Part shown: positions 15,310 through 23,581 of the stretch, one piece after another
Layout of the letters: each line of letters starts with the position of its first letter
How positions within the stretch are numbered: position 1 is the first letter of the stretch
Assembly (NCBI GenBank): GCA_021821465.1
Contig: JAKACM010000036.1
Coordinates: 1-39,697 of the forward strand
Origin: Bacillota bacterium
Lineage (GTDB): Bacteria; Bacillota; Sulfobacillia; Sulfobacillales; Sulfobacillaceae
DNA length: 39,697 nucleotides
Direction of reading: 5' to 3'
Position numbers and translations under genes: made by a program
Notes under the pieces: model-generated
The model's input: the letters and a program-made list of their open reading frames with translations, nothing else
Databases searched by the model: none
Told to the model about the DNA's origin: nothing

Positions 15310-16720
15310 AGCAACATTAAAGGTTTTGGCAATAGGCGTAATAGTCTCAACTGACATACCATGATTCCTAAAGTCATCATTCTTCCCAATCTATGAAACC
15401 CAAAGCCGTTCCCGTAAGCCATCGTCCGCCTCTTGTTGGTTGTTTGCCCTCGGATCTGCTTTATCGGGAGCAACACCCTCCGGCGCATGGCTCATTGTAT
15501 GCCGCTGTTTGCAAGGAGTCGGGGGGCCTCCCTCGCGGGTTTAGGCACACCAATTATTACCGAAGCATTTCCTCCGGCCGAATTGGGTTTTGCACTAGGC
15601 ATCAACTCCATCGCGTGGGTTCTGGGTTCCCTTATCGGTCCCGTAGCCGGAGGCCTATTGGTATCTGTTTGGGGCTGGCGTTCCATCTTTATACGTAACA
15701 ATCCCCTTCAGTCTGGCCGCAGCGGCCATAGGCTGGCGCGTTTTACCTCATTCCCCACGCAAGAGCTCAAGAATGCTTTCGATTAGGCCGGATTAATCTT
15801 CTTCACAATTTCTTTGACGCTGCTTCTTGTCATTTTTTCCGAAGGCATGCCTTGGGGTTGGATATCTCCGCGCACTCTCACCCTTATTGCTATTGTCATA
15901 GCAGCCGCAATCTCTTTCGTCTGGCGGGAATTAACCGTCTCTGATCCGCTCTTCGACCTTCGGTTGTTTCGCAATAGGGCATTCGCGGCTGCACAAACCG
16001 TTGTGACTTTCGCTAGCATTGGTTTCTTTGCGACGACATTTCTCTTAATCTTCTATTTACAAGGGGCTTTGGCACAATCTCCTTTGACAACAGGATTGCT
16101 GATGATCCCTTTATCCGCTCCCCAACTCATTGCAAGTCCTCTGGGAGGACGTTTGGCAGATCGGGTTGGGTCGGGTTGGCCAATGCTGACGGCCATGATT
16201 ATATTAGGACTTTGTGCACTGTGGTTGAGCCGTCTGCCTACCGCCCTGTCCTTATGGTCAATAGCAGGTCCCTTGGTTTTCATGGCCATCGCCTACGGCT
16301 TTTATTGGCCTCCTTTGGCGAGCATGGTCATGAAAATCTCACCGCGTAAGCGTCTGGGAGCGGCGTCCGGACCGTTTTTTACCTGTCGCAATGTTGGTTT
16401 TTCGCTGTCTTTGACACTGGCTCTGGTTTTCGCAGAAACATCCCTTCCCGGTGCTGTCGCCATGCAAGTCTTCCTTGGTATTCATACTACCGCTACTGTC
16501 AGATTGGCCCATGCCTTGATTCATGGTGTCCGCTCGGCTTGCGATTATCCCCATTATCCGCCATGGGAAAGCCTACACCCGGCTCATGATGGGAAGAAAG
16601 ATCCCAATTAAGGCCATAACGGACAAAAATGAGAGCACCGGACCATACGCAATCCTTAGAGTATCCAAAAAAGGAGTGGGAAAGTTGAGACGCTTGCGTC
16701 TCATCGTATTGTCAGCATGA
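15310..16720 (+). pseudogene. MFS (DHA2) exporter pseudogene
   Basis: Fragments of one DHA2-type exporter lie in successive frames. ATLKVLAIGVIVSTD looks like helix 1; WLFALGSALSGATPSGAWLI is helix 3-4; a shift in a G-run leads to LAGLGTPIITEAFPPAELGF and GSLIGPVAGGLLVSVWGWRS; a second shift gives VTIPFSLAAAAIGWRVLPHS, which meets a TAA at 15789-15791; then comes a long open part from 15814 with LIFYLQGALAQSPLTTGLLM; a further shift near 16530 gives the end GKAYTRLMMGRKIPIK. At least three frameshifts and a stop, plus missing sequence near the start, make it non-functional. No selenocysteine explanation applies, since the stop is TAA. Confidence 0.85.
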
Positions 16721-17179
16721 CTCATCTGAGCAAAATCCCCAAATATTCTCGTAGGGGTCCTGCAGTCGGGCACACCCTGAGTCCATCGATTCCGGAAATC
16801 GGTTCCCTGTAAATCGTGCCTCCAAACGAAATAAAATGCGCGATGACATCCGCCAAGTGCTTTACCCGCCAATATGGAACTTGACGGTCTGTCACCCCGT
16901 CGGACTTAGCGTCACGAGCATGAATTCCCAGTTTTCCGGTGCCCAAAACAAACCGAGTATAATTCTGAGCTCACCAACAAATAGAACGATTTCATCGAAT
17001 CCTTCGATCATTCGGATCACACATCGTCTCTGCTCGACATGCTCCACGGACAAAAGAGCACAAGCATGGCTCGATTTCGCACCCAGTCTACCATATTTGC
17101 CTCACATATAGCTCTTTCAGCCCACCTCGGGAGAATGACTTTGCATTTAAAATATTGTAATCAAAGTGTACAAACTCCC
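16721..17179. other. Gene-free interval upstream of peroxiredoxin
   Basis: About 460 bases with no plausible gene, RNA or repeat. Stops occur in all frames. The peroxiredoxin promoter lies at its downstream edge. Confidence 0.4.
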
Positions 17180-17208
17180 TTGGGGAACGGACGAAACATG
17201 CATATAAT
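17180..17208 (+). promoter_or_regulatory. Sigma-A-type promoter of the selenocysteine peroxiredoxin
   Basis: TTGGGG at 17180-17185 and a consensus TATAAT at 17203-17208 are separated by 17 bases. Transcription would start near 17215, giving a leader of about 50 bases before the ATG at 17266. I see no clear PerR or Fur box. Confidence 0.5.
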
Positions 17209-17265
17209 GAGAATTGCCCGTCCCCCATTCCAGGGAGTAGGTTGACTTGAGGAGGAGGTAAATAT

Positions 17266-17913
17266 ATGGACGATGCTCGTATCTGCATGCCGGGAATTGG
17301 CGATCCGGCACCAGAATTTGAGGCAAATTCTACTCACGGCACCATCAAACTCGATCAATTTCGAGGAAAGTGGGTCGTGCTATTTTCTCATCCGGCGGAT
17401 TTTACCCCGGTCTGAACCTCTGAATTCGTCGCATTTGCGCGGCGGGCTCCTCAGTTTGAGGAGCGAAACGTACAGCTCATTGGTTTGTCGGTAGACTCTG
17501 TATATTCACACCTTGCGTGGCAGGCAAATATTGAACAAAACTTCGGGGTTCAAATCCCGTTTCCCGTCATTGCCGATCTCGACCAAAAAGTCGCACGTCT
17601 TTATGGCATGGTTGCGCCAGGCGCATCCGCTACGACGACAGTCCGCACGGTCTTCTTTATCGACGATCAGGGGATAGTTCGCGCTTTGATCTACTATCCT
17701 CTCAACTTGGGTCGGAACATTGATGAAATCTTGCGCGTTGTCGACGGATTGCAAACCAGCGCCAAACAAGGTGTTGCGATACCGGCAGACTGGACCCCAG
17801 GCCAATCTGTCATTGTTCCTCCACCAACAACTACCAGCGCTATGCGACAGCGTCTGACCGAAAAGAGCGATGAACAAAAAGACTGGTATTACACTACGAA
17901 GAAGGCGAAATAG
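17266..17913 (+). CDS. Peroxiredoxin (1-Cys/Prx6 type) with in-frame TGA at the catalytic position; predicted selenoprotein
   Basis: Peroxide reductase with a thioredoxin fold, 215 residues when TGA at 17413-17415 is read as selenocysteine. The active-site loop reads [18 protein letters not shown]; Prx6-type enzymes have the peroxidatic cysteine at exactly this place, and residue 50 matches the archaeal Prx6 numbering. The rest of the family pattern is intact: [13 protein letters not shown], Arg127 in [31 protein letters not shown], and [15 protein letters not shown] near the end. No other stop or shift interrupts the frame, which argues against a pseudogene. The start ATG has GGAGGAGG seven bases upstream. 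C-terminal cysteines of the archaeal enzymes are absent; only Cys7 remains. A SECIS-like hairpin and a terminator follow. Ordinary gene calling would report only residues 74-215. The alternative is a single Cys-to-stop mutation. Confidence 0.85.
17446..17464 (+). promoter_or_regulatory. SECIS-like hairpin for selenocysteine insertion
   Basis: GCTCCTCA at 17446-17453 pairs perfectly with TGAGGAGC at 17457-17464. With the top A-U pair open, the apical loop is AGUUU (17453-17457), with G in the second position and 37 bases between it and the UGA codon. Bacterial SECIS elements are expected within the coding sequence, with a G in the first two loop positions about 16-37 bases after the UGA. The element meets these criteria at the upper limit of distance. 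Confidence 0.6.
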
Positions 17914-17914
17914 C

Positions 17915-17950
17915 ATGAGGGAAGGCCAGATCAGGCCTTCCCTCATTTAT
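17915..17950 (+). terminator. Intrinsic terminator after peroxiredoxin gene
   Basis: ATGAGGGAAGGCC (17915-17927) pairs perfectly with GGCCTTCCCTCAT (17934-17946) around AGATCA and is followed by TTTAT, starting two bases after the stop codon. The gene is therefore probably monocistronic. Confidence 0.8.
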
Positions 17951-18179
17951 CTTGCGCTGTCTTTCCCGATTTCGGTTCCCGTCTTTAACTACCAAGCTCT
18001 GCTAAATCAGGCCAAGAGCTAACCGAACAAAGTCTTACCGGTGAGTTGAAAATCGGACGGGAAGACAACCATCAATCCCCTTTTATGAAAGGGCGGAACG
18101 GAAGAATCTTTCACCCTAGACAGTCATAGCACTTCTGTGAGCTTAGATATGACCGATATTGCCTGTCAAAATGACTGGG

Positions 18180-18209
18180 TTGTCTCCTCAAATCATGGTA
18201 GGATACAAT
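18180..18209 (+). promoter_or_regulatory. Sigma-A-type promoter
   Basis: TTGTCT at 18180-18185 and TACAAT at 18204-18209 with an 18-base spacer, about 60 bases upstream of the next start codon. Confidence 0.45.
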
Positions 18210-18271
18210 CAGCAATCAGATAGATTTTTAACCTATTGGAATGTTGTTGTATGGCACAGAGGAGGATTTAT

Positions 18272-18613
18272 ATGTCCCAGGAATCAATATCCCATGAACA
18301 CGTTGCGCGTCTTTCCCCCAGTACTCTGGAACAGTTGGAAAATTTCATTACCCGGCCCGATACCCGTCAAAGCGACATTTTCATCGAGAAAAATTTTCCG
18401 CTTGCCCCGCCACTCGTACTCAATTGGATCGTCAAGCATGATATTTTCGAGGGCGTGATTATGCATCTTAGTCTCATCGATACGGATTTGTATCGTCATA
18501 TTACCGGGACTGATAAAACCATTGGCGAGGCACGTGATATTTTTGGAGAATATATTGTCCACAATGACGCCGACACATATCGGCTGGATATTAAGCCTCA
18601 GAAAAGTGTGTAG
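18272..18613 (+). CDS. Small hypothetical protein
   Basis: A 113-residue soluble protein starting MSQESISHEHVARLSPSTLE, with mixed helices and strands, no cysteine and no signal peptide. I do not recognise the family. The start is secure: GAGGAGG lies 8 bases upstream of ATG 18272, and a promoter is visible at 18180-18209. It follows the peroxiredoxin gene but is separated from it by a terminator, so it is a separate unit. Confidence 0.7.
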   Translation: MSQESISHEHVARLSPSTLEQLENFITRPDTRQSDIFIEKNFPLAPPLVLNWIVKHDIFEGVIMHLSLIDTDLYRHITGTDKTIGEARDIFGEYIVHNDADTYRLDIKPQKSV

Positions 18614-19438
18614 GAAGAGATCCATGGAAATCCCGAGAATGCCTTTTCCCGTCATTCAAAATGTTATCTATCGGCCTCTCGTTCCGAGCCAGAAGACCTC
18701 CAACACCGTTAACACAATGCACACAAATGTTGGGAAACCCCAGGTAGCTAAAATCAGGGTTTTCACAAGTCTTTAGGAACGGTATGATAAGTTTCGTGGC
18801 AAAAGTTCAGGGTGAACTTGGGTATCTACTTAAAAACCCAACCAGTTGGAAATGGACAGTGCCACTAAAGAACCCATAAGGTAATGGGCTAAGCAATATC
18901 ATAATCGGGGTATCATGAACCAATCAACTTGCAAGACGAAGGATCCGAAGAACCCACACTATGAGGAATCTGAATGGGGAAAAGGTTGAGTGGGGCCCTA
19001 GCGGGCTATTAAAGTTAACGAACAAAAACAACTAACTATAGATTTCGATTTGCTATTGATGAAGAAATCCCTTTTGCAGGCTTGGGTTTGTTAAGGACTA
19101 TCACATTGGGTCCCGGAAAGCGCGGGAATACCGTACGGGATAAGCCCGTGGGTTTAAGACACGAAATCGGTTATTCCCGTTCCCCGTTTAACCGGCACAA
19201 GCTGTCGACAGTATTATGATTCAATCCGTAGGTAGAAAACCTCCAAGAGATCTCTGCTCTGAATTGGCTGGAAAAACTGCGGAGACGCATAAATAGATAG
19301 CACCCGAGAAAGGAGAAGCGGAAGGGAACTGGTTATCTGTCTCTGGCTGAAGCCGCCTTCCCGCACGAATGCATGAAACAAGACCTCCTTCCGCCTGACA
19401 GCACAAACCTACTCTCCACCCAAGCTCAGAAGTTGGGG
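18614..19438. other. Gene-free interval with possible structured leader
   Basis: About 825 bases with no gene that I can support. The part close to the transglutaminase gene is inverted-repeat rich: GCGGAAGG at 19318-19325 with CCTTCCCGC at 19356-19364 enclosing GGCTGAAGCC. I compared it mentally with cobalamin, TPP, SAM and c-di-AMP riboswitch cores and found no match. Confidence 0.4.
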
Positions 19439-20632
19439 ATGTCTCGCGGAGTTGCATCGAAATGCCGTCGGCTGGCTACCATAGCTTTGATTGCCGTGTT
19501 TTCGGGTCTAGTCAACCTGACGCCCATTGTTCATGCTGACAATCAATCGGTGAGTCTGGCATCACCGTTAGCCATCCCCACATTACCGGCCCATTATGTT
19601 TTTTCACAACAAATTACCCTCACTAACAACAAAAACGTGCCGGCATACGACGTCAAAGCTGACGTCGTGCTCCTTCCGGCTGAAACCAGTTATTCTCGGG
19701 TATCCCTAACCGGGGAAAGCCAGGCGCCCGTAGCCGTATCACATGATGCATTCGGCAATCTGATCGGCACCTTTTTGTGGAGCACCCTGGCCCCTCACCA
19801 AACTGTGCATCTCACGTTGCACTACACCGATACGTCCTACGACGTAAGTTATAGACTTCCACGGAGCTATCCACCATACAATACCACCAGTGCTGCTTAC
19901 CAAACTTTTACTAATCCAAAATTGGAAGCGCAAACAGTTAACACCGACTCTCCCGTGCTGGAGCGAATTGTCCACCAGGTGGTCCAACCGGGACAGAATC
20001 CGGAACAACAGGCCCATGCCTTGTTTTCATGGATTGTGCATAACATCCAGTACAACTATTCCCTAAAACCCTCTGGTAGCGCTGTAGCCACAGCACAAAG
20101 CCACCTCGGCATCTGCAGTGACATTGCAGATCTGTATGTCGGACTCTTAAGAACAGACCATATTCCCGCCCGATTCGTTGGAGGATACGTAACGAATAAC
20201 GGAAGCGGACAGGGCGGGTTTCACCAGTGGACGGAATTTTACTTGCCGGATGTGGGGTGGGTCGTCGCAGATCCGACATGGGGAGCCTACGGCTATTTTG
20301 CCGCTTTGCAAGACCATTGGCATATAGCCTTATACGACGGCATTCGCAAGGACATCGTGGTACACTGGTCCTACTCTCCCCAAGCACTACCCGCCCGCGA
20401 GGCCAAGCATCAGATTGTTATTCACTATCAGTATCATTTTGTTCACGCAAGCTCCTCATCCCCGACTCCTTCTTCCGAAGCTCCTCCCGCCTGGCACCTA
20501 AGCCGACATACACATACTACCCATCCACAAAAAGCGCACGCGGATCCTCCAGCCCCCTCCTTTTGGCATAAGATGGCTATGTGGTTCAGTCATACCACAG
20601 CGGCAGTACTACACTGGCTGGTCCACATCTAG
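19439..20632 (+). CDS. Secreted transglutaminase-like cysteine protein
   Basis: About 397 residues with a signal peptide (CRRLATIALIAVFSGLVNLT, cut near VHA-DN), a beta-rich N-terminal domain and a transglutaminase-like core. The catalytic triad is visible: Cys in HLGICSDIADLYVGLLR (codon 20114), His in GGFHQWTEFYLPDVGW (codon 20222), Asp in VADPTWG (codon 20270). Members of this fold act as proteases, amidases or cross-linking enzymes outside the membrane. The C-terminal tail is rich in Ser, Pro and His and ends in an amphipathic or membrane-associated segment (AMWFSHTTAAVLHWLVHI). The frame is open from 19373; I prefer ATG 19439 because it puts the signal peptide at the N-terminus, although neither start has a good ribosome binding site. 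Confidence 0.85.
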   Translation: MSRGVASKCRRLATIALIAVFSGLVNLTPIVHADNQSVSLASPLAIPTLPAHYVFSQQITLTNNKNVPAYDVKADVVLLPAETSYSRVSLTGESQAPVAVSHDAFGNLIGTFLWSTLAPHQTVHLTLHYTDTSYDVSYRLPRSYPPYNTTSAAYQTFTNPKLEAQTVNTDSPVLERIVHQVVQPGQNPEQQAHALFSWIVHNIQYNYSLKPSGSAVATAQSHLGICSDIADLYVGLLRTDHIPARFVGGYVTNNGSGQGGFHQWTEFYLPDVGWVVADPTWGAYGYFAALQDHWHIALYDGIRKDIVVHWSYSPQALPAREAKHQIVIHYQYHFVHASSSSPTPSSEAPPAWHLSRHTHTTHPQKAHADPPAPSFWHKMAMWFSHTTAAVLHWLVHI

Positions 20633-20842
20633 ATACCAACTGCACAAAATGGCGGCGTAATCCCCACATTGTCGGAGAAGGTTTGCTTTTATCTGGAGAT
20701 GTTTATGACGAACTTTCAAGTCTGGATAAATTCATTGGTTTTTGTTCTGGTTGTCTGTAGTTGATAACCCCATTCCGTTCCCGTCAACGACATCTGTCTA
20801 AAAGCGTGTGTCCATGGCACCGTACTTTGGACCAACTCCGAC

Positions 20843-21443
20843 TCAAAGTTCTTTCTTCTTGAGTGGAAAAGTTCCGAGAATCCTGCATCCGGGAACCCCC
20901 CGCCGGACATTGATCCATTCCACTTCCGATATGTCCCATCGCAGCAGATTACGGTGGCGATTCACGGCCATCGCAAGTTGTTCGGCTGTTTCGGCAGTAA
21001 CAGGCTTAGGGAAGCGGGACAAGGTTATGTGGGGAATGATGGTGTCATACTTTCCTTCGTATGGCGGATATGATGGAAATTTACGCCAAATGGTTTGGAA
21101 CAAACGGACAAGTTCTGGTGTAACCGCCACTCTAAGATAGTAAATGACTTCTTCGGGCATATCAAAATGGTCTAGTGAATCAAACTGAATGCTAAAACTT
21201 TCTATTCTACCCACCAGTTTTTTTAGCTCGGTATTTACGGCTTTGGACTTAGGTTCATCTGCAAAAGGAAAGTGTATGGTTATATGAGCCGGGAGTTGCC
21301 GCGCGGCGGGATCGCCCTGAAGACGCAAATTTTCCAGTTCTTCGGGCAACGCGACCGGAATGATAAGAGCGTTGCCATCACTGTTTAAGTCTCCTTTGCC
21401 ATTGTTAGATTGCCACCAGTAAGATAGCCGAATTTTTTTTCAT
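20843..21443 (-). pseudogene. 2H phosphoesterase (2'-5' RNA ligase-like), apparent N-terminal frameshift
   Basis: The 168-residue open part (20843-21349) has both signature motifs of the 2H superfamily, HITIHFPF and HITLSRFP, whose His residues cleave cyclic phosphodiesters. The N-terminal strand NALIIPVALPEEL lies partly upstream of the first possible start (TTG 21349), so the real protein must begin earlier. In that frame no start codon occurs until an ATG at 21443, which reads into it only if the A8 run at 21433-21440 is one base shorter. AAGGAG abuts that ATG directly. Options are a sequencing error in the homopolymer, slippage during expression, or a mutated gene. The function of the family members is usually RNA or nucleotide processing. 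Confidence 0.7.
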
Positions 21444-21746
21444 CTCCTTCGCTTGGGATGAATGTAGCGAGCCGGTGCCCTTCTCAAATTCTAACTTAGC
21501 ATGACGGTTTTATTCTACAAGGCAATAAAGTATTGACCAAATTGTTTTTGTTTTTGATGTCACTATTCAGCATAAGCATCTGTGCCCTGAATGGTTCCCG
21601 GGCCGTTTAGCACAACAACGATGACAATCAAATTGGGGATAATCACACAAAAAGTTCATGTCGGGTTGTGGGTAAGCTATGCTTTAAATCAAACACAATC
21701 ACAGATTACAGTGAGACAACAGTGTCATTTGAGGAGAGCATAGCGT

Positions 21747-22952
21747 ATGGAAACATGGCAACGCAACCTATACATTTTATGGATGACCAATTTCATTATG
21801 GGTGCCGGCATGAGCCTTGTGATTCCTTTCTTGCCGTTGTACATTCAACAATTGGGTGTTCATTCCTTAAGTAATCTGGAGCGTTGGTCGGGACTAGTCT
21901 TTGCAGCCACATTTCTGGTTTCCGCTTTTGTTCAACCTCTTTGGGGACGCCTCGCCGACCGGGTAGGACGAAAGTTTATCCTGATTCGAAGCGGGGCGGG
22001 CATGGCCATTGTCATGGCGGCCATGGGATTGGCGCAAAACGTTTGGGAACTCTTCGCCTTGCGTGGGCTTTTGGGTGCGGTAGCCGGATTCATTGTTTCG
22101 GCCACGGCACTGCAAGCCACACAAACACCGCCGGAACAAGCCGGACGCGCATTGGGAACACTTCAAACCGGAGCTGTCGCGGGAAATTTGATCGGACCGT
22201 TGTTGGGGGGCATTCTCGCCGATACCATTGGTATTCGAAACGTATTCTTCTTAACGGGAGTTTTGCAAATTCTCGCCACAATCGTCGTCATGTTCTTTGT
22301 CAAGGAACACTTCCATCCCAATACATCAGCGAACCAGATGTCCGACCGTGAATTTCTTCGCAAGCTCGGCAACACCGGCATTATTCTGCCATTGTTTGTG
22401 GTAACCATGGTGATGCAAATGGGCTATCTGAGCATTGAACCCATCGTGACCATTTATGTTCGCCAATTGCAACCCCATGCCATTCACCTCTCCACATTAT
22501 CCGGAGCAACTTTCGCCGCCATTGGACTGGGCAACATTATCAGTGCTCCTCGTCTGGGCAGATTGGCCGATCAGATTGGGGCGCAAAAAGTTTTACTGGT
22601 CTCATTAGTGATTGCTGCCCTTCTCTATCTCCCTCAAGCTTATGTACGAAACGTCTATCAACTCATCATTCTTCGCTTGGTCCTGGGACTAGCCATTGGC
22701 GGATTACAACCCTCCATTCAGGCATTGATCCGTCGTTACGCCCCGACATCGATGCAAGGACGTACCTTTGGATTTAACAGCAGCTTTATGTTTGCCGGGA
22801 GTTTGGTCGGGCCGTTGTTGGGAGGATTTGTTAGCAGTCTGTGGCGCATCGAAAGTATTTTCTATGTCACCTCCGTGTTGTTTATTCTTGACGCTTTATG
22901 GTTGTATTATGCTCTTTACCGGTACCGTTCCCATACCTTTTTCGTGTCCTAG
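21747..22952 (+). CDS. MFS exporter, DHA1 type (12 helices)
   Basis: A 401-residue drug-proton antiporter-like protein. The first helix MTNFIMGAGMSLVIPFLPLY, motif A GRLADRVGRK between helices 2 and 3, and the motif C region GNLIGPLLGGILADTIGIRN are all present, with the second-half repeat GRLADQIGAQK and GSLVGPLLGGFVSSLW. This is the pattern of 12-helix multidrug exporters such as those related to MdtG/TetA. GAGGAGAG lies about 8 bases before ATG 21747. It is divergent from the 2H phosphoesterase and lies upstream of an ECF sigma gene on the same strand. Substrate unknown. Confidence 0.92.
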   Translation: METWQRNLYILWMTNFIMGAGMSLVIPFLPLYIQQLGVHSLSNLERWSGLVFAATFLVSAFVQPLWGRLADRVGRKFILIRSGAGMAIVMAAMGLAQNVWELFALRGLLGAVAGFIVSATALQATQTPPEQAGRALGTLQTGAVAGNLIGPLLGGILADTIGIRNVFFLTGVLQILATIVVMFFVKEHFHPNTSANQMSDREFLRKLGNTGIILPLFVVTMVMQMGYLSIEPIVTIYVRQLQPHAIHLSTLSGATFAAIGLGNIISAPRLGRLADQIGAQKVLLVSLVIAALLYLPQAYVRNVYQLIILRLVLGLAIGGLQPSIQALIRRYAPTSMQGRTFGFNSSFMFAGSLVGPLLGGFVSSLWRIESIFYVTSVLFILDALWLYYALYRYRSHTFFVS

Positions 22953-23056
22953 TCTCGATTCCCCACCCACATCCGTCACGTTTCAGCTTTCACGTAACCT
23001 TTTCTTTGTGAGTGGCGTTATGTTTTAATAGTAAGAAGAGAATGCGCTAAAGGGAG

Positions 23057-23581
23057 TTGCCGTTTACGAAACCTGTAGACGAACGACATTTCACAGAATT
23101 CATGGAGGAATATGGTGACAAGGCATTGCGCTATGCTTTTGTCTCTTTGCATGTGCGTGATGACGCAGAAGATGTGACCCAGGAAGCCTTTGTGCGTTTA
23201 TGGCGTCATGCCTTGCGCCGCGGGATGGAGAACGTCAGTCCAGCTCTGTTATTTCATACCCTGACTAATTTGTGCCGAGACAAGATGCGTTATTATAAAC
23301 GTCATCCCGAAGACCCCACTGATATCTTGGAATCAACGCAGCCGTCTGCCCTTGATGAAATTCCCCTGCTAATGGATGACATGAATATATTGCAAGCCGT
23401 TATGCAATTGGGAGTCGCCGAACGTCAATGCATTTTGCTTTTCTATTACATGGACCGTTCATTAAAGGAAACGGCAGCGGCGTTGGGCGTCAGCGAACAG
23501 GTGGTAAAGACCCGGCTATACCGAGCACGACAGCATCTGCGCCCCCTTCTTGAACCCATTGTAAAGGAGGGTCTGCAATGA
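23057..23581 (+). CDS. ECF sigma factor (sigma-70 family)
   Basis: A 174-residue alternative sigma factor. Region 2 is at residues about 12-50 (FMEEYGDKALRYAFV, then DDAEDVTQEAFVRLWRH, the conserved helix that binds core polymerase and the -10), and region 4 at about 115-165 (GVAERQCILLFYYMDRSLKE then TAAALGVSEQVVKTRLYRAR). The only in-frame starts are TTG 23057, directly next to AGGGAG, and ATG 23102, which would cut region 2. I use 23057. The stop overlaps the next gene's start (ATGA, 23578-23581), so the two are translationally coupled and the second is its likely anti-sigma partner. Confidence 0.9.
   Translation: MPFTKPVDERHFTEFMEEYGDKALRYAFVSLHVRDDAEDVTQEAFVRLWRHALRRGMENVSPALLFHTLTNLCRDKMRYYKRHPEDPTDILESTQPSALDEIPLLMDDMNILQAVMQLGVAERQCILLFYYMDRSLKETAAALGVSEQVVKTRLYRARQHLRPLLEPIVKEGLQ

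Noticed and set aside
15789-15791. Stop in the MFS remnant as a second recoding event
   Set aside because: The stop is TAA, which is not a selenocysteine codon, and the region also has several frameshifts, so it is simple decay.
17547-17560. A GGGTTCAAATCCCG stretch that looks like the T-arm of a tRNA
   Set aside because: It lies in frame inside the peroxiredoxin coding sequence (FGVQIPF) and there is no acceptor stem, D-arm or anticodon arm upstream.
19100-19372. Possible riboswitch before the transglutaminase-like gene
   Set aside because: Inverted repeats are present, but no core of cobalamin, TPP, SAM or c-di-AMP riboswitches could be matched by eye.
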